This document shows, one piece after another, positions 30,323-37,429 of a stretch of DNA of 54,000 nucleotides (positions within the stretch are counted from its first letter, which is position 1; every line of letters starts with the position of its first letter). Source of the DNA: a virus; the IMG/VR virus record IMGVR_UViG_3300042691_023213, positions 1 to 54,000 of that record; one strand, written 5' to 3'. A model generated the notes under the pieces. The model searched no databases. It was not told the DNA's origin and saw only the letters and a program-made list of their open reading frames with translations. The translations under genes were made by a program, and so were the position numbers.

Positions 30323-30987
30323 TGTGAAGCACCTTGAGTGGGGGGTGGGCCGGGTGGGACGATGGTGGGTGTGGAGATGGCGGGTGGTGAGCCGGAGAGG
30401 TGGGTGGAGAGGAGGGAGAGGTGGGAGAAGGCGGTGGACTTGCGCTCGGGGCGGAGGAGGATCTCGGCGGGGTCGAGCGTAGCGAAACGTTGGATGGAGA
30501 AGGGGGTGGAGGGGAGCGGGAAGACGGAGCCTTGAGTGGAGAAGGCTTCGGCTTGGGAGCAAGGAGAGTGGAGGAGAGAGTGGAGGGAGCGGACGGCTGG
30601 CGCGCCGATGCAGAGGATGGGGGTGGGGGTGGGGGGAAGGTGAGGGAGAAGGGAGAGGAGGGTGGGGAGGAGGTGGGTTCGAGAGCAGGTGGTGTAGAAG
30701 GCGGGCTTCACGCGGGAGGGGGCGGTGACGACGCAGCGGAGGATGGGGATGAAGATGGGTGAGATGGGGGGAAGGAGGGGAATGAAGGCGGAGGAGACGA
30801 GACGGTAGGTGCGAGAGGCGAGGATGGAGCCGGAGCGAGAATCGGTCGAGGGGGCGGGGAGCAGGATGATGAGAGGGGGGTGAGTGAGGGAGGAGGGGAG
30901 GATGGGAGGGACGGGATTGAAGAGGGCGGTCTCGTGCTGGGGACAGGAGGTGCAGGGTGCGATAGGCAGGGGAGTGGGCTCACGCAT
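30319..30987 (-). CDS. Uracil-DNA-glycosylase-superfamily-like protein
   Basis: A 222-residue protein starting MREPTPLPIAPCTSCPQHET. The layout resembles family-4/5-type UDGs: CxxC near the start, a strand LIILLPAPSTDSRSG in the place of GEAPG, ILCIGAPAVRSLHSLL, and the C-terminal block FATLDPAEILLRPERKSTAF, like the 'T.HPa.lLR.p' end of the family. The catalytic water-binding residues of known UDGs are not clearly conserved, so it may bind rather than cleave DNA. The start overlaps the upstream gene; the end holds a repeat copy. Assignment is by pattern only. Confidence 0.5.
   Translation of the reverse strand: MREPTPLPIAPCTSCPQHETALFNPVPPILPSSLTHPPLIILLPAPSTDSRSGSILASRTYRLVSSAFIPLLPPISPIFIPILRCVVTAPSRVKPAFYTTCSRTHLLPTLLSLLPHLPPTPTPILCIGAPAVRSLHSLLHSPCSQAEAFSTQGSVFPLPSTPFSIQRFATLDPAEILLRPERKSTAFSHLSLLSTHLSGSPPAISTPTIVPPGPPPTQGASQ
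30330..30345 (+). repeat. Dispersed repeat, copy 14 (C-terminal codons of one gene and Shine-Dalgarno of the next)
   Basis: Perfect consensus. Read as PPTQG at the end of the UDG-like gene, while its AAGGTG precedes the ATG at 30322. Confidence 0.9.
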
Positions 30988-31219
30988 GGGTGATCTCGAA
31001 GCGACGGTCGAGTTCAAAGCGGAGGGAGAGGTATTCGTCACGGCTGAGAGAGATGTAACTTTCCTGCTTTATGAGAGGGGTGTCGAAGCCGCCGATCTCA
31101 ATCTGTACCCAGACACGGTAGGAACAGGCGGTGTTGGGAGGACAGGGTTCGATGAGGATCTCACGAGAAGCGTGGGTGATGCCGGTGACGGACTTGTTGA
31201 TGTGTACGATTTCACGCAT
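30980..31219 (-). CDS. Small beta-rich protein downstream of the E1-like gene
   Basis: A 79-residue protein starting MREIVHINKSVTGITHASRE; ATG 31219 has AAGGAG at 6-base spacing. Predicted strands (EILIEPCPPNTACSYRVWVQ, then IEIGGFDTPLI) and a C-terminal helix with EYLSLRFELDRRFE. It lies 11 bases after the E1-like gene and overlaps the UDG-like start. Its size and beta content make it worth testing as a partner of the conjugation cassette, but nothing in the sequence shows that. Confidence 0.55.
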   Translation of the reverse strand: MREIVHINKSVTGITHASREILIEPCPPNTACSYRVWVQIEIGGFDTPLIKQESYISLSRDEYLSLRFELDRRFEITHA

Positions 31220-31229
31220 GGTGTGCTCC

Positions 31230-32207
31230 TTAGGAGGGGAGGTCGGTGGGGATTTGGGGGAGGGGACCGCCACGGGTGCGTTCGAGGAAGCCGTGGGGGT
31301 TGGAGGCGTCCTCCTCCGTGCGGGAGAGGATGCTGGGACGAGACTGGAGGTTGTGTGCCGGGTTGGCACGGGACATTGCGGCTTCGATGGAGGGGGTGAT
31401 GCGGACGGCCCGCACTTCACTAAGGTAGTGCTCGGTGTTGGGGTCGTGGGGGATGGTGTCACGGCGAGCGGGTGGGGTGGGCGGGGTGACAGTGACTGGA
31501 GAGCGTAGTGTGTCTTGGTCGGCTTCTTCGTGGAGCCAGCAGGCAGGCGGGGTGTGGAAGGAGCGTTGAGCGTAAGTGATGACAGGGAAGCCGGTGAAGC
31601 GGCGACGGATATTGTCGAGCATCAAGCAGGCGAGAGCGGTGTTGCCGTAGAGGGTGGTGGGCACGCCGCATGAGCCGGGCTCGGGAGGGACGGCGGAATC
31701 GGGGAAGTGAGCGGAGAGGTAGGAGGCGTAGGAGGGGGCGTCGAAGATGGAGCGGAGGACGTAGTCGATGGCGCGGACACGGGGGGAGAGGTAGAGGTAG
31801 GGATCTGGACGATTTTCCAAGTGGGGGATGAGCTTGGAGGCGATGAAGGCGTCGGTGTCGCGTGAGTCTACGCAGGAGCAGACGATGGGGGTACAGGAGC
31901 GGAGGTCGTGGGCGGCGGACCAGCGACGGGCGTGGTAGGTGATGGAGATGGAGGGACGGGCGATGCGGAGTTCGGAAGCGAGAGCTTCGACCTTGAGGAG
32001 GCCGAGCTGGGCAGCGGACCAGCCTTGGGGGCCGAGGTTGTGCGGCTCGATGGTGTCGAAGTCGATGAGGGTGAGGTGTGTGAAGCCGGTGTAGGCGAGT
32101 TGGCGGGCGAAGGCTGCGCCGGTGCCGCCGCAACCGATGATGGTGACGGGGAGGGAACGGATGGAGGGAGGGAGGAGGGCGGCGAAGCGGGTGTCGTCGA
32201 TGGTCAT
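31230..32207 (-). CDS. ThiF/E1-like adenylating enzyme of a ubiquitin-like cassette
   Basis: A 325-residue protein. The nucleotide-binding motif VTIIGCGGTG is at residues 21-30, the acidic strand LTLIDFDTIEPHNLG at about 46-59 (D49, D51, N57), a conserved Lys at 72, and CVDSRD (D114): the ThiF/MoeB/E1 Rossmann core that adenylates the C-terminus of a ubiquitin-like protein. GSCG at 179-181 offers a candidate thioester Cys (C180). The C-terminal 90 residues are Arg/Pro-rich. ATG 32207 overlaps the stop of the JAB gene (ATGA), so both are co-translated. It would act with the E2-like and Ubl-like products encoded upstream in the same transcript. Confidence 0.8.
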   Translation of the reverse strand: MTIDDTRFAALLPPSIRSLPVTIIGCGGTGAAFARQLAYTGFTHLTLIDFDTIEPHNLGPQGWSAAQLGLLKVEALASELRIARPSISITYHARRWSAAHDLRSCTPIVCSCVDSRDTDAFIASKLIPHLENRPDPYLYLSPRVRAIDYVLRSIFDAPSYASYLSAHFPDSAVPPEPGSCGVPTTLYGNTALACLMLDNIRRRFTGFPVITYAQRSFHTPPACWLHEEADQDTLRSPVTVTPPTPPARRDTIPHDPNTEHYLSEVRAVRITPSIEAAMSRANPAHNLQSRPSILSRTEEDASNPHGFLERTRGGPLPQIPTDLPS

Positions 32208-33778
32208 GAGTACAACTCCTGCTGGGTGGTGGTCTTGAGGGCGGTGAGGGAAGTGACGAGTTCGTCGAAGACTTCTGTGAATGCAGTGTCGAGAGCGTCG
32301 GACTCTGAGAAGGTACTGTGCTCGCAGATGTGGGACCAAGCGAGTTCGTAGCGAAGGAGGCAGCCGACGGCGAGGATGGATTGGTCGGGGTTGAGAGTGA
32401 GGAGGAGGGTGTTGATGCGGGACACGTCGGAGGGGGTCCACTCCCACTCGTCACGGGCAGCAGACCACGAGATGCGGAATGCGCCGGTGGATTCGTCGTA
32501 CTGGAAGACGCGGGAGTCGGCGATGAAATCCTTGATGTCGGAGACGGAGATGGGAGAGGAGTGGGGTCGCCACTCGATGGCGTAGAAGGCTTCGTACCAA
32601 GTGTCCTCGGGGTTGGTGGGGTTGAGGCTGGGGTTGAAGATGGGGAGCAGGGTGGGGAAGGTGGAGGGGGTGAGCATGGCACGCCACTTAGAGAAGGAGG
32701 TGGCACGCTTGTACTGGACGAGGGGGCCAGAGTCAGATTGAGACTTGGATTGAGCGAAGTAGGGGGTGAGGGAGGAGGCGAGCCATGTGGCAACAGGGGT
32801 GAGGAGGGTGCCCATGAAGGACTGCATGTTGCCGATGAAGTCGTGCCACGCTTTGCGGATGACGGGGGCAGCGTCGGGGTGAACGAGGTAGGGGAAGGAT
32901 TCGGAGTCGGGAATGAGCCACGACTGGTTGACAGCTTCGGAGAGGGGGATGTAGCCGAGGGAGCGGGCGTGCTGAGAGGTGACGGATTGGAAGGGAGGGT
33001 GAACGAAGGAGGAGAGCTGGGCGTAGAGGGAACGCTTGAGGGCTTCGTTCTTGGATTCGGACTGGGTGTGCCAGTTGGTGGTGAGGTTGTGGGAGTAGAT
33101 GGTGGCGGGAGTGATGGTGGGTGCGCCGGGATTGGCGGCGAGGGCGGACTGGAGGAAAGCGAGACGATCGGCGGGGGAGAGGGGGAAGGGTGTGCCATCT
33201 TCGAGGAAGGCACGGAAGGGGCAGTAGTAGAGGAGCTTGGCCGGGCCGTCGTAGACGGGAGGGGAGGAGGCGAGAGCGGGGAAGCCGGGGATGACGGCGG
33301 GGCCAAGGGGATAGCGGACGCGGAGAGAGAACTCGGGGAAGGCGGTGGGTGAGGTGGGGCGACCGAAGATGAGCATCATGGCGAAGGGGCCAGTCGATTG
33401 GACGGTGCGCCAGTTGGAGTCGTCGCCGCCGGAGGGGGTGGCGGACTCGCCGGGGTGGGTGTGGAAGATGAGGTTGGTGCAGCAGGGGAGTGCGTTGGGG
33501 GAGGTGTCGAAGACGGAGAGCGAGTCGGTGGGGTCGATCTCGAAGGAGGCTGCGGTGGATTGTTGGCGGGGGACGAAAATGTCGATGATCTTGAAGGGAT
33601 CGGCGGGGTCGGGTATGAGGAGAGCGGCGGTCTCGCGGGTGCGGAGCGGGTTGGGCTCGTCGTTGGAGATGGAGGGAGCAAGGGCGAGCAGGTGGAGTTT
33701 GAGGTAGGCGAGAGCGGAGAGGGTGACGGTGGGCTGGACGGTGGGATGGTCAGACGACGGCGGCTTGCGATTCGACAT
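32204..33778 (-). CDS. JAB/MPN+ (JAMM) metalloprotease with a long C-terminal extension
   Basis: A 524-residue protein. The JAMM signature is complete: E49 in TRETAALLI, then HTHPGESATPSGGDDSNW with zinc ligands H106 and H108, S116 and D119 (H-x-H-x7-S-x2-D). JAB proteases of this type process or remove ubiquitin-like proteins. The domain covers about residues 15-170. Residues 170-524 are a distinct region of unknown fold with several Trp and a C-terminal WSHICEH, from a 22-base repeat shared with DNA polymerase. ATG 33778 has GGAG at 7-base spacing and overlaps the E2-like gene by 29 bases. The stop overlaps the E1 start. Confidence 0.8.
   Translation of the reverse strand: MSNRKPPSSDHPTVQPTVTLSALAYLKLHLLALAPSISNDEPNPLRTRETAALLIPDPADPFKIIDIFVPRQQSTAASFEIDPTDSLSVFDTSPNALPCCTNLIFHTHPGESATPSGGDDSNWRTVQSTGPFAMMLIFGRPTSPTAFPEFSLRVRYPLGPAVIPGFPALASSPPVYDGPAKLLYYCPFRAFLEDGTPFPLSPADRLAFLQSALAANPGAPTITPATIYSHNLTTNWHTQSESKNEALKRSLYAQLSSFVHPPFQSVTSQHARSLGYIPLSEAVNQSWLIPDSESFPYLVHPDAAPVIRKAWHDFIGNMQSFMGTLLTPVATWLASSLTPYFAQSKSQSDSGPLVQYKRATSFSKWRAMLTPSTFPTLLPIFNPSLNPTNPEDTWYEAFYAIEWRPHSSPISVSDIKDFIADSRVFQYDESTGAFRISWSAARDEWEWTPSDVSRINTLLLTLNPDQSILAVGCLLRYELAWSHICEHSTFSESDALDTAFTEVFDELVTSLTALKTTTQQELYS
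32318..32339 (-). repeat. 22-base exact direct repeat B, copy 2
   Basis: Identical to 23979-24000. Read as WSHICEH near the C-terminus of the JAB protein. Confidence 0.75.
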
Positions 33779-35813
33779 TGGACGGCTCCGGGATGGGGTG
33801 CGAGTTGATGGCAGCGAAGTGGTCTGCAACGATGCGGTCCACTTCGTCTTGAGTGCTGGCTTGAGCGATGAGGGTGTCAGCGATCTGAGAGAAGGGAGGG
33901 CAGACGATGACACGGAAGAAGTCGGAGAGGCGAGAGATGGTGGTGGGCAGGTCGGTGGGAGATGACGGGTTGTCTATGGGGGAGGGATCGAGCAACAGGA
34001 TGGGGCGTAGATGCGGGGGCAGCTCGTTGAGCCGCATGAAGGTGCGACCTGCCCGGGCGGCGGTGATGGCAGTGAGGAATGTGTCGTATCGCCAGAGAAA
34101 CTTGTCGATGGCAGCAGCGTTGGCAAAGTAGATCTGTTCGTGGAGGGGAATCGAGAAAGCGTAGCGAGTGTGGGTTGAGCCGGAGAGGGTAGCTGGAATC
34201 TGCTCCGTAATGGGGTCGCAAGTGAAGAGGTGGTAGAGGGGGAGGTGGTTGGAGATGAGGGTGGCGGGGAGGGGAAGGGGCGGGGAAGGATCGCCGAAGG
34301 AGGGAGTGGGAACGGAGAGGTGAGGGGTGAGGGTGCGGACGAAGCGAGCTTGGAAGTGGTGGGAGAGCGGCTTGTGTTGGCCGGGAGTGGTGATGGTGTC
34401 GCGGATAGCGGAACGGACGAAGGCTGAGATGGAGTGGGAGTTGATGGTGTAGGTATGATGCGAGAAACAGTAGTCGTCAAGGAAAGAAGGGGTGATGTGG
34501 AGTGGGCAGTTGTCGGTGTCGTCGTAGCCGTAGTTGGGATCGGCTGTTGTAATGCGGAGAGAGGGTAGTTCGTAGGAGTCGGTGAGGGTGGTGGGGTTGT
34601 GTAAGAAGTGGGTGTGGAAGCAGGGGACAGGGACAAGGCAGGGGGCGTGGTGAGGGTCAGGGTCTCTGCGGATGGCGGTTGGAGTGACGCGGGAGATGGG
34701 GCGTATGCCGGAGGTGGCGGGGTCGTAGGACTCGTTGCAATGGGGGCAGACGGTGATGGGACCGGAAGCGGAGATGTCGGAGAGTTGGAAGTAGGGGGAG
34801 CCGGGGTTGTAGGTGGAGAGGACGGAGAGTGTGTCGGCGATGAGCGAGTAGTAGTCGCCGTTGTAATAGCGAGAGGCGCAGGTTTCTTTGTAGTGGTTGG
34901 AGTGGCAGATGGTGGCGTAAGGAGAAGAAACGCGGGAGCTGGAGATGTGGGGGTGGCGGAAGGAGTGAGGGAAGGTCGAGCCGGGGCGGGGGCGGGTGGA
35001 ATGGGTGCGGATGGAGTAGGGTTGGAAGAATTCAATCTGGCGGTTGGACATATAGAAGGAGTTAGATGCGTCGGGAGAGTTGGCGTAGGGAGTGGTGCGG
35101 GTGAAGTCGTTGAGGGAGAGATGGAGGGGGAGGATGCCACGGACAGCGGGGAGGAGAAGGTACTGGCCGAGATTGTCGGAATCGCAGGTGAAGTTGGGGA
35201 GGAAGCCTTCGAGGAACCGCATCTTGATAGGGTGGGTCTGGAAGTAGAGGGTCCACTGAGAACTGGAGTGGTTGAGTACGAGGTAGGAGAGGGGGAAGAA
35301 GTGACGGGCGGCGGAGACGAGGTTGTCGAAAACGGAGAGCCAGTGCAGGGGGTGGCTGCGGTTGGGCTTGAGAGGGTTGAAGGGAACGGGTGGGACGAGG
35401 GAATCGAGGTAACTAATGGTGGTGGAGGCGGTGGCGGCCTGGGAGAGGCGGGTGAGCGAAGCGCGGAAGCGGTGGAGGCGAGCGGAGGTAGGGCTGGCGA
35501 GGAAAGTGGAGGCGCGGGAGGAGAGTTCGCGGGCAGTGAGGAGGAGGCGGATTGCTTCGCGGCGAGAGGAGAAGGAGGGGGCGGGATCTAGGGCGCGGTG
35601 GGCGTAGCGGGAGAAGACTCGGCGGGCGGCGGCAATGTCAGAGTCGGAGGAGAGGGAGTAGGCGACGAGGTTGGAATGGCGGGTGAAGACGGGACCGGGA
35701 GCCGTGAAGTTGGGGTAGGAAAAGGTCGAGCCGTCGAAGTTGATTGGGTCGGGACTTTCGTAGGGGAGAGGGGGGAAGAGGTCGGTGAGGGTGGCGTGCG
35801 GGGAGACGGGCAT
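33750..35813 (-). CDS. Large protein with an E2 (UBC)-like domain
   Basis: A 687-residue protein of otherwise unknown type. Residues 254-340 follow the E2 plan: a strand RQIEFFQPYSIR, a Pro-rich step, then FRHPHI (287-290, in place of HPN), a longer loop, ATICHSN with a candidate catalytic Cys at 303, then LIADTLSVLSTYNPGSP (324-340), which matches the 'L..I..LL..pNp..P' helix-turn after the E2 Cys. CPHC at 356-359 may start a zinc-binding segment; N- and C-terminal regions are unassigned. Start ATG 35813 has AGGAG at 8-base spacing, from a repeat variant. It lies between the Ubl-like and JAB/E1 genes, which strongly supports the E2 reading. Confidence 0.6.
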   Translation of the reverse strand: MPVSPHATLTDLFPPLPYESPDPINFDGSTFSYPNFTAPGPVFTRHSNLVAYSLSSDSDIAAARRVFSRYAHRALDPAPSFSSRREAIRLLLTARELSSRASTFLASPTSARLHRFRASLTRLSQAATASTTISYLDSLVPPVPFNPLKPNRSHPLHWLSVFDNLVSAARHFFPLSYLVLNHSSSQWTLYFQTHPIKMRFLEGFLPNFTCDSDNLGQYLLLPAVRGILPLHLSLNDFTRTTPYANSPDASNSFYMSNRQIEFFQPYSIRTHSTRPRPGSTFPHSFRHPHISSSRVSSPYATICHSNHYKETCASRYYNGDYYSLIADTLSVLSTYNPGSPYFQLSDISASGPITVCPHCNESYDPATSGIRPISRVTPTAIRRDPDPHHAPCLVPVPCFHTHFLHNPTTLTDSYELPSLRITTADPNYGYDDTDNCPLHITPSFLDDYCFSHHTYTINSHSISAFVRSAIRDTITTPGQHKPLSHHFQARFVRTLTPHLSVPTPSFGDPSPPLPLPATLISNHLPLYHLFTCDPITEQIPATLSGSTHTRYAFSIPLHEQIYFANAAAIDKFLWRYDTFLTAITAARAGRTFMRLNELPPHLRPILLLDPSPIDNPSSPTDLPTTISRLSDFFRVIVCPPFSQIADTLIAQASTQDEVDRIVADHFAAINSHPIPEPSNVESQAAVV

Positions 35814-35820
35814 GATGGGA

Positions 35821-35834
35821 ACTCCTGAGTGGGG
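35821..35834 (+). repeat. Dispersed repeat, copy 15 (one-base deletion, Shine-Dalgarno of the E2-like gene)
   Basis: ACTCCTGAGTGGGGG. One T of the core is missing, giving CAGGAG on the minus strand. Confidence 0.65.
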
Positions 35835-35845
35835 GAATGGAAAGA

Positions 35846-35871
35846 GCAGGACAGCCGATAGGCCATCCTGC
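35846..35871 (-). terminator. Weak terminator or attenuator between the Ubl-like and E2-like genes
   Basis: On the minus strand GCAGGA pairs with TCCTGC, with an inner GCC/GGC extension, followed by TCTTTCC. It could make the Ubl-like transcript more abundant than the enzyme genes. Confidence 0.5.
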
Positions 35872-35894
35872 CCGAGTCAGCACGGTGAGTCACT

Positions 35895-35910
35895 GACCTT
35901 GAGTGGGGGG
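35895..35910 (+). repeat. Dispersed repeat, copy 16 (one base after the Ubl stop)
   Basis: GACCTTGAGTGGGGGG directly past the stop codon of the Ubl-like gene. Confidence 0.85.
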
Positions 35911-35911
35911 A

Positions 35912-36166
35912 TCAGTTGCCCTTCTGCTGGGTGAAGGTGGCGAACACGTCGGACATGTCGGTGACGACCGTGTTGTTGATCCCATCCGGCGTGAGGGCGG
36001 TGATGGTGGAGGTGCCCGCCGCACGGTAGGTGATGGCGTACCCCGACTCGCTGAAGGGGACACCAGCAGCGGTGAGGACGGCAGCGACGGTGCTGCCCTC
36101 GGGAACCTCAAAGACGCGGCGGGTGTTGTTGCGAGAGTCGGTGACGCGAACGTTGGTAACAGCCAT
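35912..36166 (-). CDS. Small beta-grasp, ubiquitin-like protein candidate
   Basis: An 84-residue protein. The predicted order, strand (TNVRVTD), strand (RRVFEVPEG), helix (STVAAVLTAAG), strand (GYAITYRAA), further short strands (TITALTP, TVVTD), fits the beta-grasp fold. The length is right for a ubiquitin-like modifier. The C-terminus is QQKGN: no GG, but a Gly followed by one residue that a JAB protease could trim. ATG 36166 has AAGGAG at 7-base spacing. It heads the cassette Ubl, E2, JAB, E1, the composition of bacterial ubiquitin-like operons such as PRTRC (known family context). Fold and role are inferred. Confidence 0.5.
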   Translation of the reverse strand: MAVTNVRVTDSRNNTRRVFEVPEGSTVAAVLTAAGVPFSESGYAITYRAAGTSTITALTPDGINNTVVTDMSDVFATFTQQKGN

Positions 36167-36321
36167 GTTTTGCTCCTTGTTGGAGGGGTTGACCCCATCA
36201 CACACAGCGGCAGCACACGCTGCACGTACTGAGTGGGAGTGGGGGTGTGTGCATGGCACGGCACACGAAACCGAGCACGCCCCGTGAGAGACGCACCCGG
36301 CCATCAGGAGGGCGGTGAGAG

Positions 36322-36648
36322 TTAGCGAATGACACTGACACGGCCACCCGGCCAGACGACGCTGATGCTGAAGCCAGCGGCAGGGCGAGCGTCGGGGTTG
36401 TTGGTGCCATTGGGGACGAGGCGCTTGGCAGTAATGAGGGCTTGGATACGAGGGGCACCGTGAGCGTTGATCTCTCGGGCCATGCGCTTGGCTGCGGCGT
36501 AGATGGTGTTCTTGGTGCTGTTCTCGTAGTAGGAGCCGAGCTGGTAGGAGAGGACAGCGGAGGCGGTGTCGCGGGTGTCGCGGGTGTCGCGGGTGTCGGA
36601 GGGGAGACGACCCATGACAATGAGAGTGGGGAACGGGGTGGTTGACAT
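36322..36648 (-). CDS. Small hypothetical protein with a DTR tandem repeat
   Basis: A 108-residue protein starting MSTTPFPTLIVMGRLPSDTR. Three and a half tandem 9-base units encode DTRDTRDTRDT near the N-terminus. The rest looks like a small alpha/beta domain (NTIYAAAKRMAREINAHG, RIQALITAKRLV, GFSISVVWPGGRVSVI). ATG 36648 uses AAGGA from a repeat copy. It lies upstream of the Ubl-like gene; whether it belongs to the cassette is unknown. Confidence 0.55.
   Translation of the reverse strand: MSTTPFPTLIVMGRLPSDTRDTRDTRDTASAVLSYQLGSYYENSTKNTIYAAAKRMAREINAHGAPRIQALITAKRLVPNGTNNPDARPAAGFSISVVWPGGRVSVIR
36566..36598 (-). repeat. 9-bp tandem repeat inside a coding region
   Basis: Unit GTGTCGCGG on the + strand, about 3.7 copies, read as DTR repeats. 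Copy number may vary between isolates without changing the frame. Confidence 0.85.
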
Positions 36649-36652
36649 AAGG

Positions 36653-36668
36653 ATTCCTTGAGTGGGGG
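36653..36668 (+). repeat. Dispersed repeat, copy 17 (fills the 20-base gap between two genes)
   Basis: ATTCCTTGAGTGGGGG between the stop at 36669 and the ATG at 36648. Confidence 0.85.
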
Positions 36669-36932
36669 TCAGGTGGTGCGGGGTGCGGGCGGGAAGATGG
36701 CGCGGACGAGGCGGAAGATGATGACGCCCACTACGTATGCGAGGAGGGACAGCCAGAAGGCTTGCGAGAAGGTGATTGTGGAAGCGGACGGCCACGAGAA
36801 GACAGCGGCCACAGAGTCACGAGCGAAGTACCAGATGACGGCGACGATGAGCGGTGGTGTGCCTATCAGCACGGGGATGAACGCGAACGTGAGGATAAGG
36901 ACGATGAGTCTTTCGAGAGGCGACGACTTCAT
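36669..36932 (-). CDS. Small membrane protein (two to three TM segments)
   Basis: An 87-residue protein: hydrophobic segments at about residues 8-33 (LIVLILTFAFIPVLIGTPPL, continuing to VAVIWYFA) and 56-76 (FWLSLLAYVVGVIIFRLV), with a short polar loop. ATG 36932 has AAGGC from a repeat variant. Neighbour of a second small membrane protein. It might be an accessory holin or superinfection factor; no family recognised. Confidence 0.6.
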   Translation of the reverse strand: MKSSPLERLIVLILTFAFIPVLIGTPPLIVAVIWYFARDSVAAVFSWPSASTITFSQAFWLSLLAYVVGVIIFRLVRAIFPPAPRTT

Positions 36933-36937
36933 GCAGG

Positions 36938-36953
36938 GTGCCTTGGGTGGGGG
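36938..36953 (+). repeat. Dispersed repeat, copy 18 (one substitution, fills a 21-base gap)
   Basis: GTGCCTTGGGTGGGGG between the stop at 36954 and the ATG at 36932. Confidence 0.7.
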
Positions 36954-37178
36954 TCAGTGGAGGAGCCACACCCAGAAGTCGGGCGGGTACTGGGCGAGCG
37001 GGACAAAGCAAAGGGTGAGGTAGAGCAGGAGCACGACGACGGTGAGGGTGATGTCGAGAGGGGAAGTGGGCATACGGGTGCCGTAGTTACGGAGACGGAA
37101 GCGTGCGGTGCTGAAGAAGAGGATGGTGGTGGCGACGAGCCAGTTGAGGAGGAGCGGGAGCCAGTAGTCAAGGAACAT
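36954..37178 (-). CDS. Small membrane protein (two TM segments)
   Basis: A 74-residue protein starting MFLDYWLPLLLNWLVATTIL, with a second hydrophobic segment LTVVVLLLYLTLCFVPLA, separated by a basic loop (ARFRLRNYGTRM). Topology suggests an inner-membrane protein. The stop is directly followed by a repeat variant. Unrecognised. Confidence 0.6.
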   Translation of the reverse strand: MFLDYWLPLLLNWLVATTILFFSTARFRLRNYGTRMPTSPLDITLTVVVLLLYLTLCFVPLAQYPPDFWVWLLH

Positions 37179-37186
37179 GGGTGGGC

Positions 37187-37426
37187 TCACTTGATGGGGA
37201 GGTCGAACTTGAAGGGACGAACACGCTTGCCATCGTCGAGTGCGTTGATGAACCTCGTTACTTGAGGAGTGGTGCTGATGATACGACGATTAATCGTAAG
37301 GCACCATGCGTGCACTTTAATTCTGCTGCGGGGGAAGCGACGGCGGATGGCACGGGCGATGGGGCACGACTGTTTAGAGCAAGGGATGCCGAGTTTGATG
37401 TCGCGGGCGGTGACGTTTATGAGCAT
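37187..37426 (-). CDS. Small Cys-containing protein, paralogue of the next gene upstream
   Basis: A 79-residue protein. It shares with the 78-residue gene at 37430 the pattern V.T..DI..G......CPIA.AIRR...R, then FI...D...RV.PF.F.LP. The motif CSKQSCPIARAIRR recalls small phage and bacterial proteins with a CPxA-helix; function is not known. Tandem arrangement with a 3-base gap indicates duplication. Confidence 0.6.
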   Translation of the reverse strand: MLINVTARDIKLGIPCSKQSCPIARAIRRRFPRSRIKVHAWCLTINRRIISTTPQVTRFINALDDGKRVRPFKFDLPIK

Positions 37427-37429
37427 GGG

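Noticed and set aside
30529-30542. CCTTGAGTGGAG as a further repeat copy
   Set aside because: The G-run is lost and it lies in the UDG-like domain, where STQG may be part of the protein. Too diverged to count.
34608-35591. Long + strand open frame rich in Gly/Val/Glu opposite the E2-like gene
   Set aside because: Product of the purine-rich strand. There is no ribosome-binding site or domain, and the minus-strand frame has recognisable motifs. The same applies to + strand frames at 32318-33352 and 25437-26006.
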